In this document: piece after piece, positions 48,489 to 60,438 of the stretch | How the letters are laid out: the number at the start of each line of letters is the position of its first letter | Position numbering within the stretch: the first letter of the stretch is position 1 | NCBI RefSeq assembly: GCF_029227915.1 | Contig: NC_079886.1 | Span: 27,072,501-27,136,500, forward strand | Direction of reading: 5' to 3' | DNA length: 64,000 bases | Origin: Hydractinia symbiolongicarpus | Lineage: Eukaryota; Cnidaria; Hydrozoa; Anthoathecata; Hydractiniidae | The notes under the pieces: model-generated | What the model saw: only the letters and a program-made list of their open reading frames with translations | Databases searched by the model: none | What the model was told of the DNA's origin: nothing | Position numbers and translations under genes: made by a program

Positions 48489-49298
48489 GGGAAATGAGTT
48501 TACTCCCAGTTCACTTTCTTTGTATACATTCCACTATACGGGTCAAGCCCGGGATTTACGGGAACTCTCGGGTTTTCGTTTGCCGGCGATTAAACTCCTT
48601 TTATTCAGCGTCTCATCAAAAATGAAATCATTTTTGAAAACTACAAGTCTCATGCGTTTTAGTGGTGAAAAAATAATTTAAAAAATCGTTCGGGAAATGA
48701 GTTTACTCCTGGGTACTTTCTTTGTATACATTCGACTATACGGGCCGATTCCAGGATATACGGGAAATCGCGGGTTTTCGTTTGCCGGCGATTAAACTCC
48801 TTTTATTCAGCGTCTCATCAAAAATGAAATCATTTTTGAAAACTACAAGTCTCATGCGTTTTAGTGGTAAAAAAATAATTTAAAAAATCGTTCGGGAAAT
48901 GAGTTTACTCCCAGTTCACTTTCTTTGTATACATTCCACTATACGGGTCAAGCCCGGGATTTACGGGAACTCTCGGGTTTTCGTTTGCCGGCGATTAAAC
49001 TCCTTTTATTCAGCGTCTCATCAAAAATGAAATCATTTTTGAAAACTACAAGTCTCATGCGTTTTAGTGGTGAAAAAATAATTTAAAAAATCGTTCGGGA
49101 AATGAGTTTACTCCTGGGTACTTTCTTTGTATACATTCGACTATACGGGCCGATTCCAGGATATACGGGAAATCGCGGGTTTTCGTTTGCCGGCGATTAA
49201 ACTCCTTTTATTCAGCGTCTCATCAAAAATGAAATCATTTTTAAAAACTACAAGTCTCATGCGTTTTAATGGTGAAAAAATAATTTAAAGAATCGTTC
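48489..49298 (+). repeat. R-L dimer duplication (2 x 405 bp)
   Basis: R L at 48489-48893 and again at 48894-49298. Both R share CCCAGTTCACTTTCTTTG with ATTCCACTATACGGG, a combination not seen in other R monomers. The first L has an R-like tail, which is the expected crossover product. Confidence 0.87.
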
Positions 49299-49501
49299 GG
49301 GAAATGAGTTTACTCCCAGTTTACTTTCTTCGTATACATTCCACTATACGGGTCAAGCCCGGGAATTACGGCAAATCGCGGGTTTTCGTTTGCCGGCGAT
49401 TAAACTACTTTTATTCAGCGTCTCATCAAATATGAAATCATTTTTGAAAACTACAAGTCTCATGCGTTTTAGTGGTAAAAAATTAATTTAAAAAATCGTT
49501 C

Positions 49502-52500
49502 GGGAAATGAGTTTACTCCCAGTTTACTTTCTTTGTATACATTCCACTATACGGGTCAAGCCCGGGATTTACGGGAACTCTCGGGTTTTCGTTTGCCGGC
49601 GATTAAACTCCTTTTATTCAGCGTCTCATCAAAAATGAAATCATTTTTGAAAACTACAAGTCTCATGCGTTTTAGTGGTGAAGAAATAATTTAAAAAATC
49701 GTTCGGGAATTGAGTTTACTCCTGGGTACTTTCTTTGTATACATTCGACTATACGGGCCGAGTCCTGGATTTACGGGAAATTGCGGGTTTTCGTTTGCCG
49801 GCGATTAAACTCCTTTTATTCAGCGTCTCATCAAAAATGAAATCGTTTTTGAAAACTACAAGTCTTATGCGTTTTAGTGGTGAAAAAGATAATTTAAAAA
49901 ATCGTTCGGGAAATGGGTTTACTCCTGGGTACTTTCTTTGTATACATTCGACTATACGGGCCGATTCCAGGATATACGGGAAATCGCGGGTTTTCGTTTG
50001 CCGGCGATTAAACTCTTTTTAATCAGCGTCTCATCAAAAATGAAATCATTTTTAAAAACTAAAAGTCTCATGCGTTTTAGTGGTGAAAAAATAATTTAAA
50101 GAATCGTTCGGGAAATGAGTTTACTCCCTGGGTACTTTCTTTGTATACATTTGATTATACGGGCCAAGCCCGGGATTTACGGGAAATCGCGGGTTTTCGT
50201 TTACCGGCGATTAAATTTCTTTTATTCAGCGTCTCATCAAAAATGAAATCATTTTTGAAAACTACAAGTCTCATGCGTTTTAGTGGTGAAAAAATAATTT
50301 AAAAAATCGTTCGGGAAATGAGTTCACTCCCTGCGTACTTTCTTTGTATACTTTTGACTATACGGGCCGAATCTGGGATTTACGGGAAATCGCAGGTTTT
50401 CGTTTGCCTGAGATTAAACTCCTTTTATTTAGCGTCTCATCAAGAATGAAATCGTTTTTAAAAACTACAAGTCTTATGCGTTTTAGTGGTAAAAAATTAA
50501 TTTAAAAAATCGTGCGGGAAATGAGTTTACTCCCAGTTTACTTTCTTTGTATACATTCCACTATACGGGTCAAGCCCGGGATTTACGGCAAATCGCGGGT
50601 TTTCGTTTGCCGGCGATTAAACTACTTTTATTCAGCGTCTCATCAAATATGAAATCATTTTTGAAAACTAAAAGTCTCATGCGTTTTAGTGGTGAAAAAA
50701 TAATTTAAAGAATCGTTTGGGAAATGAGTTTACTCCCTGGGTACTTTCTTTGTATACTTTTCACTGTACGGGCCGAGTCCGTGATATACGGAAAATCGCG
50801 GGTTTTCGTTTGCCGGAGATTAAACTCCTTTTATTCAGCGTCTCATCAAGAATGAAATCGTTTTTGAAAACTACAAATCTTATGCGTTTTAGTAGTAAAA
50901 AATTAATTTAAAAATCGTTCGGGAAATGAGTTTACTCCCAGTTTACTTTCTTCGTATAAATTCGACTATATGGGTCAAGCCCGGGATTTACGGGAACTCT
51001 CGGGTTTTCGTTTGCCGGCGATTAAACTCCTTTTATTCAGCGTCTCATCAAAAATGAAATCATTTTTGAAAACTACAAGTCTCATGCGTTTTAGTGGTGA
51101 AAAAATAATTTAAAGAATCGTTCGGGAAATGAGTTCACTCCCTGCGTACTTTCTTTGTATACTTTTGACTATACAAGCCGAATCTGGGATTTACGGGAAA
51201 TCGCAGGTTTTCGTTTGCCTGAGATTAAACTCCTTTTATTTAGCGTCTCATCAAGAATGAAATCGTTTTTAAAAACTACAAGTCTTATGCGTTTTAGTGG
51301 TAAAAAATTAATTTAAAAAATCGTGCGGGAAATGAGTTTACTCCCAGTTTACTTTCTTTGTATACATTCCACTATACGGGTCAAGCCCAGGATTTACGGC
51401 AAATCGCGGATTTTCGTTTGCCGGCGATTAAACTACTTTTTTCAGCGTTTCATCAAAAATGAAATCATTTTTGAAAACTACAAGTCTCATGCGTTTTAGT
51501 GGTGAAAAAATAATTTAAAAAATTGTTCGGGAAATGAGTTTACTCCCAGTTTACTTTCTTTGTATACTTTTTGACTATACGGGCCGAATCTGGGATTTAC
51601 GGGAAATCGCGGGTTTTCGTTTGCCGGAGATTGAACTCCTTTTATTCAGCGTCTCATCAAAAATGAAATCGTTTTTGAAAACTACAAGTCTCATGCGTTT
51701 TAGTGGTGATAAAATAATTTAAAAAATTGTTCGGGAAATGAGTTTACTCCCAGTTTACTTTCTTTGTATACATTCGACTATACGGGTCAAGCCCGGGATT
51801 TACGGGAAATCGCGGGTTTTCGTTTGCCGGCGATTAAACTCCTTTTATTCAGCGTCTCATCATAAACGAAATCATTATTGAAAACTACAAGTCTCATGCG
51901 TTTTAGTGGTAAAAAATTAATTTAAAAAATCATTAGGGAAATGAGTTTACTCCCAGTTTACTTTCTTTGTATACATTCGACTATACGGGTCAAGCCCGTG
52001 ATTTACGGCAAATCGCGGGTTTTCGTTTGCCGGCGATTAAACTCCTTTTATTCAGCGTCTCAACAAAAATGAAATCATTTTTGAAAACTAAAAGTCTCAT
52101 GCGTTTTAGTGGTGAAAAAATAATTTAAAGAATCGTTTGGGAAATGAGTTCACTCCCTGCGTACTTTCTTTGTATACTTTTGACTATACGGGCCGAATCT
52201 GGGATTTACGGGAAATCGTAGTTTTTCGTTTGCCGGAGATTAAACTCCTTTTATTCAGCGTCTCATCAAGAATGAAATCGTTTTTGAAAACTACAAGTCT
52301 TATGCGTTTTAGTGGTAAAAAATTAATTTAAAAAATCGTTCGGGAAATGAGTTTACTCCCAGTTTACTTTCTTCGTATAAATTCGACTATACGGGTCAAG
52401 CCCGGGATTTACGGGAACTCTCGGGATTTCGTTTGCCGGCGATTAAACTCCTTTTATTCAGCGTCTCATCAAAAATGAAATCATTTTTAAAAACTACAAG

Positions 52501-53151
52501 TCTCATGCGTTTTAGCGGTAAAGAAATAATTTAAAAAATCGTTCGGGAAATGAGTTTACTCCCTGGGTAATTTCTTTGTATACATTCGACCATACGGCCA
52601 AGCCCAGGATTTACGGGAAATCGCGGGTTTTCGTTTGCCGGCGATTAAACTCCTTTTAGTTAGCGTCTCATCAAAAACGAAATCATTTTTGAAAAGTACA
52701 AGTCTCATGCGTTTTAGTGGTGAAAAATAATTTAAAGAATCGTTCGGGAAATGAGTTTACTCCCTGGGTACTTTCTTTGTATACATTTGACTATACGGGC
52801 CGAATCTGGGATTTACGGGAAATCGCAGGTTTTCGTTTGCCTGAGATTAAACTCCTTTTATTCAGCGTCTCATCAAGAATGAAATCGTTTTTAAAAACTA
52901 CAAGTCTTATGCGTTTTAGTGGGAAAAAATTAATTTAAAAAATCGTGCGGGAAATGAGTTTACTCCCAGTTTACTTTCTTTGTATACATTCCACTATACG
53001 GGTCAAGCCCGGGATTTACGGCAAATCGCGGGTTTTCGTTTCCCGGCGATTAAACTACTTTTATTCAGCGTCTCATCAAAAATGAAATCATTTTTGAAAA
53101 CTAAAAGTCTCATGCATTTTAGTGGTGAAAAAATAATTTAAAGAATCGTTT
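49502..53151 (+). repeat. 15-mer-like run ending in C D E F G
   Basis: R, L/M, N, O, Q, G, H', I', Q, G, J', A, B to 52138, then C D E F G at 52139-53151. N to B matches 44838-48083 at +5070 bp before and +4055 bp after the nested 1014-bp duplication. The Q copies at 38550 and 51124 share CTATACAAGCCG. Confidence 0.83.
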
Positions 53152-54369
53152 GGGAAATAAGTTTACTCCCTGGGTACTTTCTTTGTATACTTTTCACTGT
53201 ACGGGCCGAGTCCGTGATATACGGAAAATCGCGGGTTTGCGTTTGCCGGAGATTGAACTCCTTTTATTCAGCGTCTCATCAAAAATTAAATCATTTTTGA
53301 AAACTAAAAGTCTCATGCGTTTTAGTGGTGAAAAAATAATTTAAAAAATTGTTCGGGAAATGAGTTTACTCCCAGTTTACTTTCTTTGTATACTTTTTGA
53401 CAATACGGGCCGAATCTGGGATTTACGGGAAATCGCGGGTTTTCGTTTGCCGGAGATTGAACTCCTTTTATTCAGCGTCTCATCAAAAATGAAATCGTTT
53501 TTAAAAACTACAAGTCTCATGCGTTATAGTGGTGAAAAAATAATTTAAAAAATTGTTCGGGAAATGAGTTTACTCCCAGTTTACTTTCTTTGTATACATT
53601 CGACTATACGGGTCAAGCCCGGGATTTACGGGAAATCGCGGGTTTTCGTTTGCCGGCGATTAAATTTCTTTTATTCAGCGTCTCATCAAAAATGAAATCA
53701 TTTTTGAAAACTACAAGTCTCATGCGTTTTAGTGGTGAAAAAATAATTTAAAAAATCGTTCGGGAAATGAGTTTACTCCTGGGTACTTTCTTTGTATACT
53801 TTTGACTATACGGGCCGAGTCCTGGATTTACGGGAAATTGCGGGTTTTCGTTTGCCGGCGATTAAACTCCTTTTATTCAGCGTCTCATCAAAAATGAAAT
53901 CGTTTTTGAAAACTACAAGTCTTATGCGTTTTAGTGGTGAAAAAAATAATTTAAAAAATCGTTCGGGAAATGGGTTTACTCCTGGGTACTTTCTTTGTAT
54001 ACATTCGACTATACGGGCCGATTCCAGGATATACGGGAAATCGCGGGTTTTCGTTTGCCGGCGATTAAACTCTTTTTAATCAGCGTGTCATCAAAAATGA
54101 AATCATTTTTAAAAACTAAAAGTCTCATGCGTTTTAGTGGTGAAAATATAATTTAAAGAATCGTTCGGGAAATGAGTTTACTCCCTGGGTACTTTCTTTG
54201 TATACATTTGATTATACGGGCCAAGCCCGGGATTTACGGCAAATCGCGGGTTTTCGTTTCCCGGCGATTAAACTACTTTTATTCAGCGTCTCATCAAAAA
54301 TGAAATCATTTTTGAAAACTAAAAGTCTCATGCATTTTAGTGGTGAAAAAATAATTTAAAGAATCGTTT
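53152..54369 (+). repeat. 6-mer HOR (1218 bp), partly repeated from 54370
   Basis: H'' J A/K L/M N O/G at 53152, 53355, 53559, 53762, 53965, 54167. H'' and J recur at 54370 and 54573. H'' has GGGAAATAAG and GGGTTTGCG, both private to these two copies. O/G (54167-54369) is an O head with a G tail and forms the junction. Confidence 0.88.
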
Positions 54370-55788
54370 GGGAAATAAGTTTACTCCCTGGGTACTTTCT
54401 TTGTATACTTTTCACTGTACGGGCCGAGTCCGTGATATACGGAAAATCGCGGGTTTGCGTTTGCCGGAGATTGAACTCCTTTTATTCAGCGTCTCATCAA
54501 AAATTAAATCATTTTTGAAAACTAAAAGTCTCATGCGTTTTAGTGGTGAAAAAATAATTTAAAAAATTGTTCGGGAAATGAGTTTACTCCCAGTTTACTT
54601 TCTTTGTATACTTTTTGACAATACGGGCCGAATCTGGGATTTACGGGAAATCGCGGGTTTTCGTTTGCCGGAGATTGAACTCCTTTTGTTCAGCGTCTCA
54701 TCAAAAATGAAATCGTTTTTAAAAACTACAAGTCTCATGCGTTATAGTGGTGAAAAAATAATTTAAAAAATTGTTCGGGAAATGAGTTTACTCCCAGTTT
54801 ACTTTATTTGTATACATTCGACTATACGGGTCAAGCCCGGGATTTACGGGAAATCGCGGGTTTTCGTTTGCCGGCGATTAAACTCCTTTTATTCAGCGTC
54901 TCATCAAAAACGAAATCATTATTGAAAACTACAAGTCTCATGCGTTTTAGTGGTAAAAAATTAATTTAAAAATCGTTAGGGAAATGAGTTTACTCCCAGT
55001 TTACTTTCTTTGTATACATTCGACTATACGGGTCAAGGCCGGGATTTACGGCAAATCGCGGGTTTTCGTTTGCCGGCGATTAAACTCCTTTTATTCAGCG
55101 TCTCATCAAAAATGAAATCATTTTTAAAAACTACAAGTCTCATGCGTTTTAGTGGTGAAGAAATAATTTAAAAAATTGTTCGGGAAATGAGTTTACTCCC
55201 TGGGTAATTTCTTTGTATACATTCGACTATACGGCCAAGCCCAGGATTTACGGGAAATCGCGGGTTTTCGTTTGCCGGCGATTAAATTTCTTTTATTCAG
55301 CGTCTCATCAAAAATGAAATCATTTTTGAAAACTACAAGTCTCATGCGTTTTAGTGGTGAAAAAATAATTTAAAAAATCGTTCGGGAAATGAGTTTACTC
55401 CTGGGTACTTTCTTTGTATACTTTTGACTATACGCGTCGAGTCCTGGATTTACGGGAAATTGCGGGTTTTCGTTTGCCGGCGATTAAACTCCTTTTATTC
55501 AGCGTCTCATCAAAAATGAAATCGTTTTTGAAAACTACAAGTCTTATGCGTTTTAGTGGTGAAAAAAATAATTTAAAAAATCGTTCGGGAAATGGGTTTA
55601 CTCCTGGGTACTTTCTTTGTATACATTCGACTATACGGGCCGATTCCAGGATATACGGGAAATCGCGGGTTTTCGTTTGCCGGCGATTAAACTCTTTTTA
55701 ATCAGCGTCTCATCAAAAATGAAATCATTTTTAAAAACTAAAAGTCTCATGCGTTTTAGTGGTGAAAATATAATTTAAAGAATCGTTC

Positions 55789-56598
55789 GGGAAATGAGTT
55801 TACTCCCTGGGTACTTTCTTTGTATACATTTGATTATACGGGCCAAGCCCGGGATTTACGGGAAATCGCGGGTTTTCGTTCACCGGCGATTAAATTTCTT
55901 TTATTCAGCGTCTCATCAAAAATGAAATCATTTTTGAAAACTACAAGTCTCATGCGTTTTAGTGGTGAAAAAATAATTTAAAAAATCGTTCGGGAAATGA
56001 GTTTACTCCTGGGTACTTTCTTTGTATACATTCGACTATACGGGCCGATTCCAGGATATACGGGAAATCGCGGGTTTTCGTTTGCCGGCGATTAAACTCT
56101 TTTTAATCAGCGTCTCATCAAAAATGAAATCATTTTTAAAAACTAAAAGTCTCATGCGTTTTAGTGGTGAAAATATAATTTAAAGAATCGTTCGGGAAAT
56201 GAGTTTACTCCCTGGGTACTTTCTTTGTATACATTTGATTATACGGGCCAAGCCCGGGATTTACGGGAAATCGCGGGTTTTCGTTCACCGGCGATTAAAT
56301 TTCTTTTATTCAGCGTCTCATCAAAAATGAAATCATTTTTGAAAACTACAAGTCTCATGCGTTTTAGTGGTGAAAAAATAATTTAAAAAATCGTTCGGGA
56401 AATGAGTTTACTCCTGGGTACTTTCTTTGTATACATTCGACTATACGGGCCGATTCCAGGATATACAGGAAATCGCGGGTTTTCGTTTGCCGGCGATTAA
56501 ACTCCTTTTATTCAGCGTCTCATCAAAAATGAAATCATTTTTGAAAACTACAAGTCTTATGCGTTTTAGTGGTGAAAAAAATAATTTAAAAAATCGTT
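55789..56598 (+). repeat. O-L dimer duplication (~2 x 405 bp)
   Basis: O at 55789 and 56194, L-type at 55992 and 56397. Both O copies share TTCGTTCACCGG, and the monomers before each O (tail at 55765 and 56170) share GAAAATATAATTT. The second L has ATATACAGG and is itself followed by another ATATACAGG monomer at 56600-56801. Confidence 0.85.
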
Positions 56599-56599
56599 C

Positions 56600-58090
56600 G
56601 GGAAATGGGTTTACTCCTGGGTACTTTCTTTGTATACATTCGACTATACGGGCCGATTCCAGGATATACAGGAAATCGCGGGTTTTCGTTTGCCGGCGAT
56701 TAAACTCCTTTTATTCAGCGTCTCATCAAAAATGAAATCATTTTTGAAAACTACAAGTCTCATGCGTTTTAATGGTGAAAAAATAATTTAAAGAATCGTT
56801 CGGGAAATGAGTTTACTCCCTGGGTACTTTCTTTGTATACTTTTGACTATACGGGCCGAGTCCTGGATTTACGGGAAATTGCGGGTTTTCGTTTGCCGGC
56901 GATTAAACTCCTTTTATTCAGCGTCTCATCAAAAATGAAATCGTTTTTGAAAACTACAAGTCTTATGCGTTTTAGTGGTGAAAAAAATAATTTAAAAAGT
57001 CGTTCAGGAAATGAGTTTACTCCTGGGTACTTTCTTTGTATACATTCGACTATACGGGCCGATTCCAGGATGTACTGGAAATCGCGGGTTTTCGTTTGCC
57101 GGCGATTAAACTCTTTTTAATCAGCGTCTCATCAAAAATGAAATCATTTTTAAAAACTAAAAGTCTCATGCGTTTTAGTGGTGAAAAAATAATTTAAAGA
57201 ATCGTTCGGGAAATGAGTTTACTCCCTGGGTACTTTCTTTGTATACTTTTGACTATACGGGCCGAGTCCTGGATTTACGGGAAATTGCGGGTTTTCGTTT
57301 GCCGGCGATTAAACTCCTTTTATTCAGCGTCTCATCAATAATGAAATCGTTTTTGAAAACTACAAGTCTTATGCGTTTTAGTGGTAAAAAATTAATTTAA
57401 AAAATCGTTCGGGAAATGAGTTTACTCCCTGGGTACTTTCTTTGTATACTTTTCACTGTACGGGCCGAGTCCGTGATATACGGAAAATCGCGGGTTTTCG
57501 TTTGCCGGCAATTAAACTTCTTTTATTCAGTGTCTCATCAAAAACGAAATCATTTTTGAAAACTACAAGTCTCATGCGTTTTAGTGGTGAAAAATAATTT
57601 AAAAAATCCTTCGGGAAATGAGTTTACTCCCTGCGTACTTTCTTTGTATACTTTTGACTATACGGGCCGAATCTGGGATTTACGGGAAATCGCGGGTTTT
57701 CGTTTGCCGGAGATTAAACTCCTTTTATTCAGCGTCTCATCAAGAATGAAATCATTTTTGAAAACTACAAGTCTCATGCGTTTTAGTTGTGAAAAAATAA
57801 TTTAAAGAATCGTTCGGGAAATGAGTTTACTCCCTGGGTGCTTTCTTTGTATACTTTTCACTGTACGGGCCGAGTCCGTGATATACGGAAAATCGCGGGT
57901 TTTCGTTTGCCGGCGATTAAACTTCTTTTATTCAGAGTCTTATCAAAAACGAAATCATTTTTGAAAACTACAAGTCTCATGGGTTTTAGTGGTGAAAAAC
58001 AATTTAAAGAATCGTTCGGGAAATGAGTTTACTCCCTGCGTACTTTCTTTGTATACTTTTTGACTATGCGGGCCGAATCTGGGATTTACG
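56600..58090 (+). repeat. Dispersed duplicate block, copy 1 (~1.5 kb)
   Basis: L' M N M H C-like H J-like, starts 56600, 56802, 57006, 57208, 57411, 57613, 57816, 58018. It matches 60439-61930 at +3839 bp. Private shared states: GTCGTTCAGGAAATG at the N head, TCATCAATAATG, AATCCTTCGGG, CTGGGTGCTTTC, GGGTTTTAGTGGTGAAAAAC. Confidence 0.87.
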
Positions 58091-58221
58091 GGAAATCGCG
58101 GGTTTTCGTTTGCCGGCGATTAAACTCCTTTTATTCAGCGTCTCATCAAAAACGAAATCATTTTTGAAAACTACAAGTCTCATGCGTTCTAGTGGTAAAA
58201 AATTAATTTAAAAAATCGTTC

Positions 58222-58412
58222 GGGAAATGAGTTTACTCCCAGTTTACTTTCTTTGTATACATTCCACTATACGGGTCAAGCCCGGGATTTACGGCAAATC
58301 GCAGGTTTTCGTTTGCCGGAGATTAAACTCCTTTTATTCAGCGTCTCATCATTTTTGAAAACTACAAGTCTCATGCGTTTTAGTGGTGAAAAAATAATTT
58401 AAAGAATCGTTC
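58222..58412 (+). repeat. Truncated monomer, 191 bp (12-bp deletion)
   Basis: GTCTCATC runs directly into ATTTTTGAAAAC at 58343-58360. The 12 bases AAAAATGAAATC are missing. ATCA occurs at both edges of the lost segment in intact monomers, so slippage between short direct repeats fits. The left arm of the palindrome is lost. This is the largest within-monomer length change I found. Confidence 0.92.
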
Positions 58413-59830
58413 GGGAAATGAGTTCACTCCCTGCGTACTTTCTTTGTATACTTTTGACTATACGGGCCGAATCTGGGATTTACGGGAAATCGCAGGTTTT
58501 CGTTTGCCGGAGATTAAACTCCTTTTATTCAGCGTTTCATCAAGAATGAAATCGTTTTTGAAAACTACAAGTCTTATGCGTTTTAGTGGTAAAAAATTAA
58601 TTTAAAAAATCGTGCGGGAAATGAGTTTACTCCCAGTTTACTTTCTTTGTATACATTCCACTATACGGGTCAAGCCCGGGATTTACGGCAAATCGCGGGT
58701 TTTCGTTTGCCGGCGATTAAACTCCTTTTATTCAGCGTTTCATCAAGAATGAAATCGTTTTTGAAAACTACAAGTCTTATGCGTTTTAGTGGTAAAAAAT
58801 TAATTTAAAAAATCGTGCGGGAAATGAGTTTACTCCCAGTTTACTTTCTTTGTATACATTCCACTATACGGGTCAAGCCCGGGATTTACGGCAAATCGCG
58901 GGTTTTCGTTTGCCGGCGATTAAACTCCTTTTATTCAGCGTCTCATCAAAAACGAAATCATTATTGAAAACTACAAGTCTCATGCGTTTTAGTGGTAAAA
59001 AATTAATTTAAAAATCGTTAGGGAAATGAGTTTACTCCCAGTTTACTTTCTTTGTATACATTCGACTATACGGGTCAAGGCCGGGATTTACGGCAAATCG
59101 CGGGTTTTCGTTTGCCGGCGATTAAACTCCTTTTATTCAGCGTCTCAACAAAAATGAAATCATTTTTGAAAAGTACAAGTCTCATGCGTTTTAGTGGTGA
59201 AAAAATAATTTAAAGAATCGTTCGGGAAATGAGTTCACTCCCTGCGTACTTTCTTTGTATACTTTTGACTATACGGGCCGAATCTGGGATTCACGGGAAA
59301 TCGCAGGTTTTCGTTTGCCGGAGATTAAACTCCTTTTATTCAGCGTCTCATCAAAAACGAAATCATTATTGAAAACTACAAGTCTCATGCGTTTTAGTGG
59401 AAAAAAATTAATTTAAAAATCGTTAGGGAAATGAGTTTACTCCCAGTTTACTTTCTTTGTATACATTCGACTATACGGGTCAAGGCCGGGATTTACGGCA
59501 AATCGCGGGTTTTCGTTTGCCGGCGATTAAACTCCTTTTATTCAGCGTCTCAACAAAAATGAAATCATTTTTGAAAAGTACAAGTCTCATGCGTTTTAGT
59601 GGTGAAAAAATAATTTAAAGAATCGTTCGGGAAATGAGTTCACTCCCTGCGTACTTTCTTTGTATACTTTTGACTATACGGGCCGAATCTGGGATTCACG
59701 GGAAATCGCAGGTTTTCGTTTGCCGGCGATTAAACTCCTTTTATTTAGCGTCTCATCAAAAACGATATCATTTTTGAAAACTACAAGTCTCATGCGTTTT
59801 AGTGGTGAAAAATAATTTAAAGAATCGTTC
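58413..59830 (+). repeat. Shuffled Q/G/B stretch with 405-bp dimer duplication
   Basis: Q 58413, G 58616, G/A 58819, then B Q at 59021-59425 and B Q at 59426-59830. Both dimers share GAAAAGTACAAG and GGGATTCACGGG, neither common elsewhere. Q at 58413 and G at 58616 share their entire second half, including GCGTTTCATCAAG. Confidence 0.86.
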
Positions 59831-60438
59831 GGGAAATGAGTTTACTCCCTGGGTACTTTCTTTGTATACATTTGATTATACGGACCAAGCCCGGGATTTA
59901 CGGGAAATCGCGGGTTTTCGTTTACCGGCGATTAAATTTCTTTTATTCAGCGTCTCATCAAAAATGAAATCATTTTTGAAAACTACAAGTCTCATGCGTT
60001 TTAGTGGTGAAAAAATAATTTAAAAAATCGTTCGGGAAATGAGTTTACTCCTGGGTACTTTCTTTGTATACTTTTGACTATACGGGCCGAGTCCTGGATT
60101 TACGGGAAATTGCGGGTTTTCGTTTGCCGGCGATTAAACTCTTTTTAATCAGCGTCTCATCAAAAATGAAATCATTTTTAAAAACTAAAAGTCTCATGCG
60201 TTTTAGTGGTGAAAAAATAATTTAAAGAATCGTTCGGGAAATGAGTTTACTCCATGGGTACTTTCTTTGTATACATTTGATTATACGGGCCAAGCCCGGG
60301 ATTTACGGGAAATCGCGGGTTTTCGTTCACCGGCGATTAAATTTCTTTTATTCAGCGTCTCATCAAGAATGAAATCATTTTTGAAAACTACAAGTCTCAT
60401 GCGTTTTAGTGGTGAAAAAATAATTTAAAAAATCGTTC

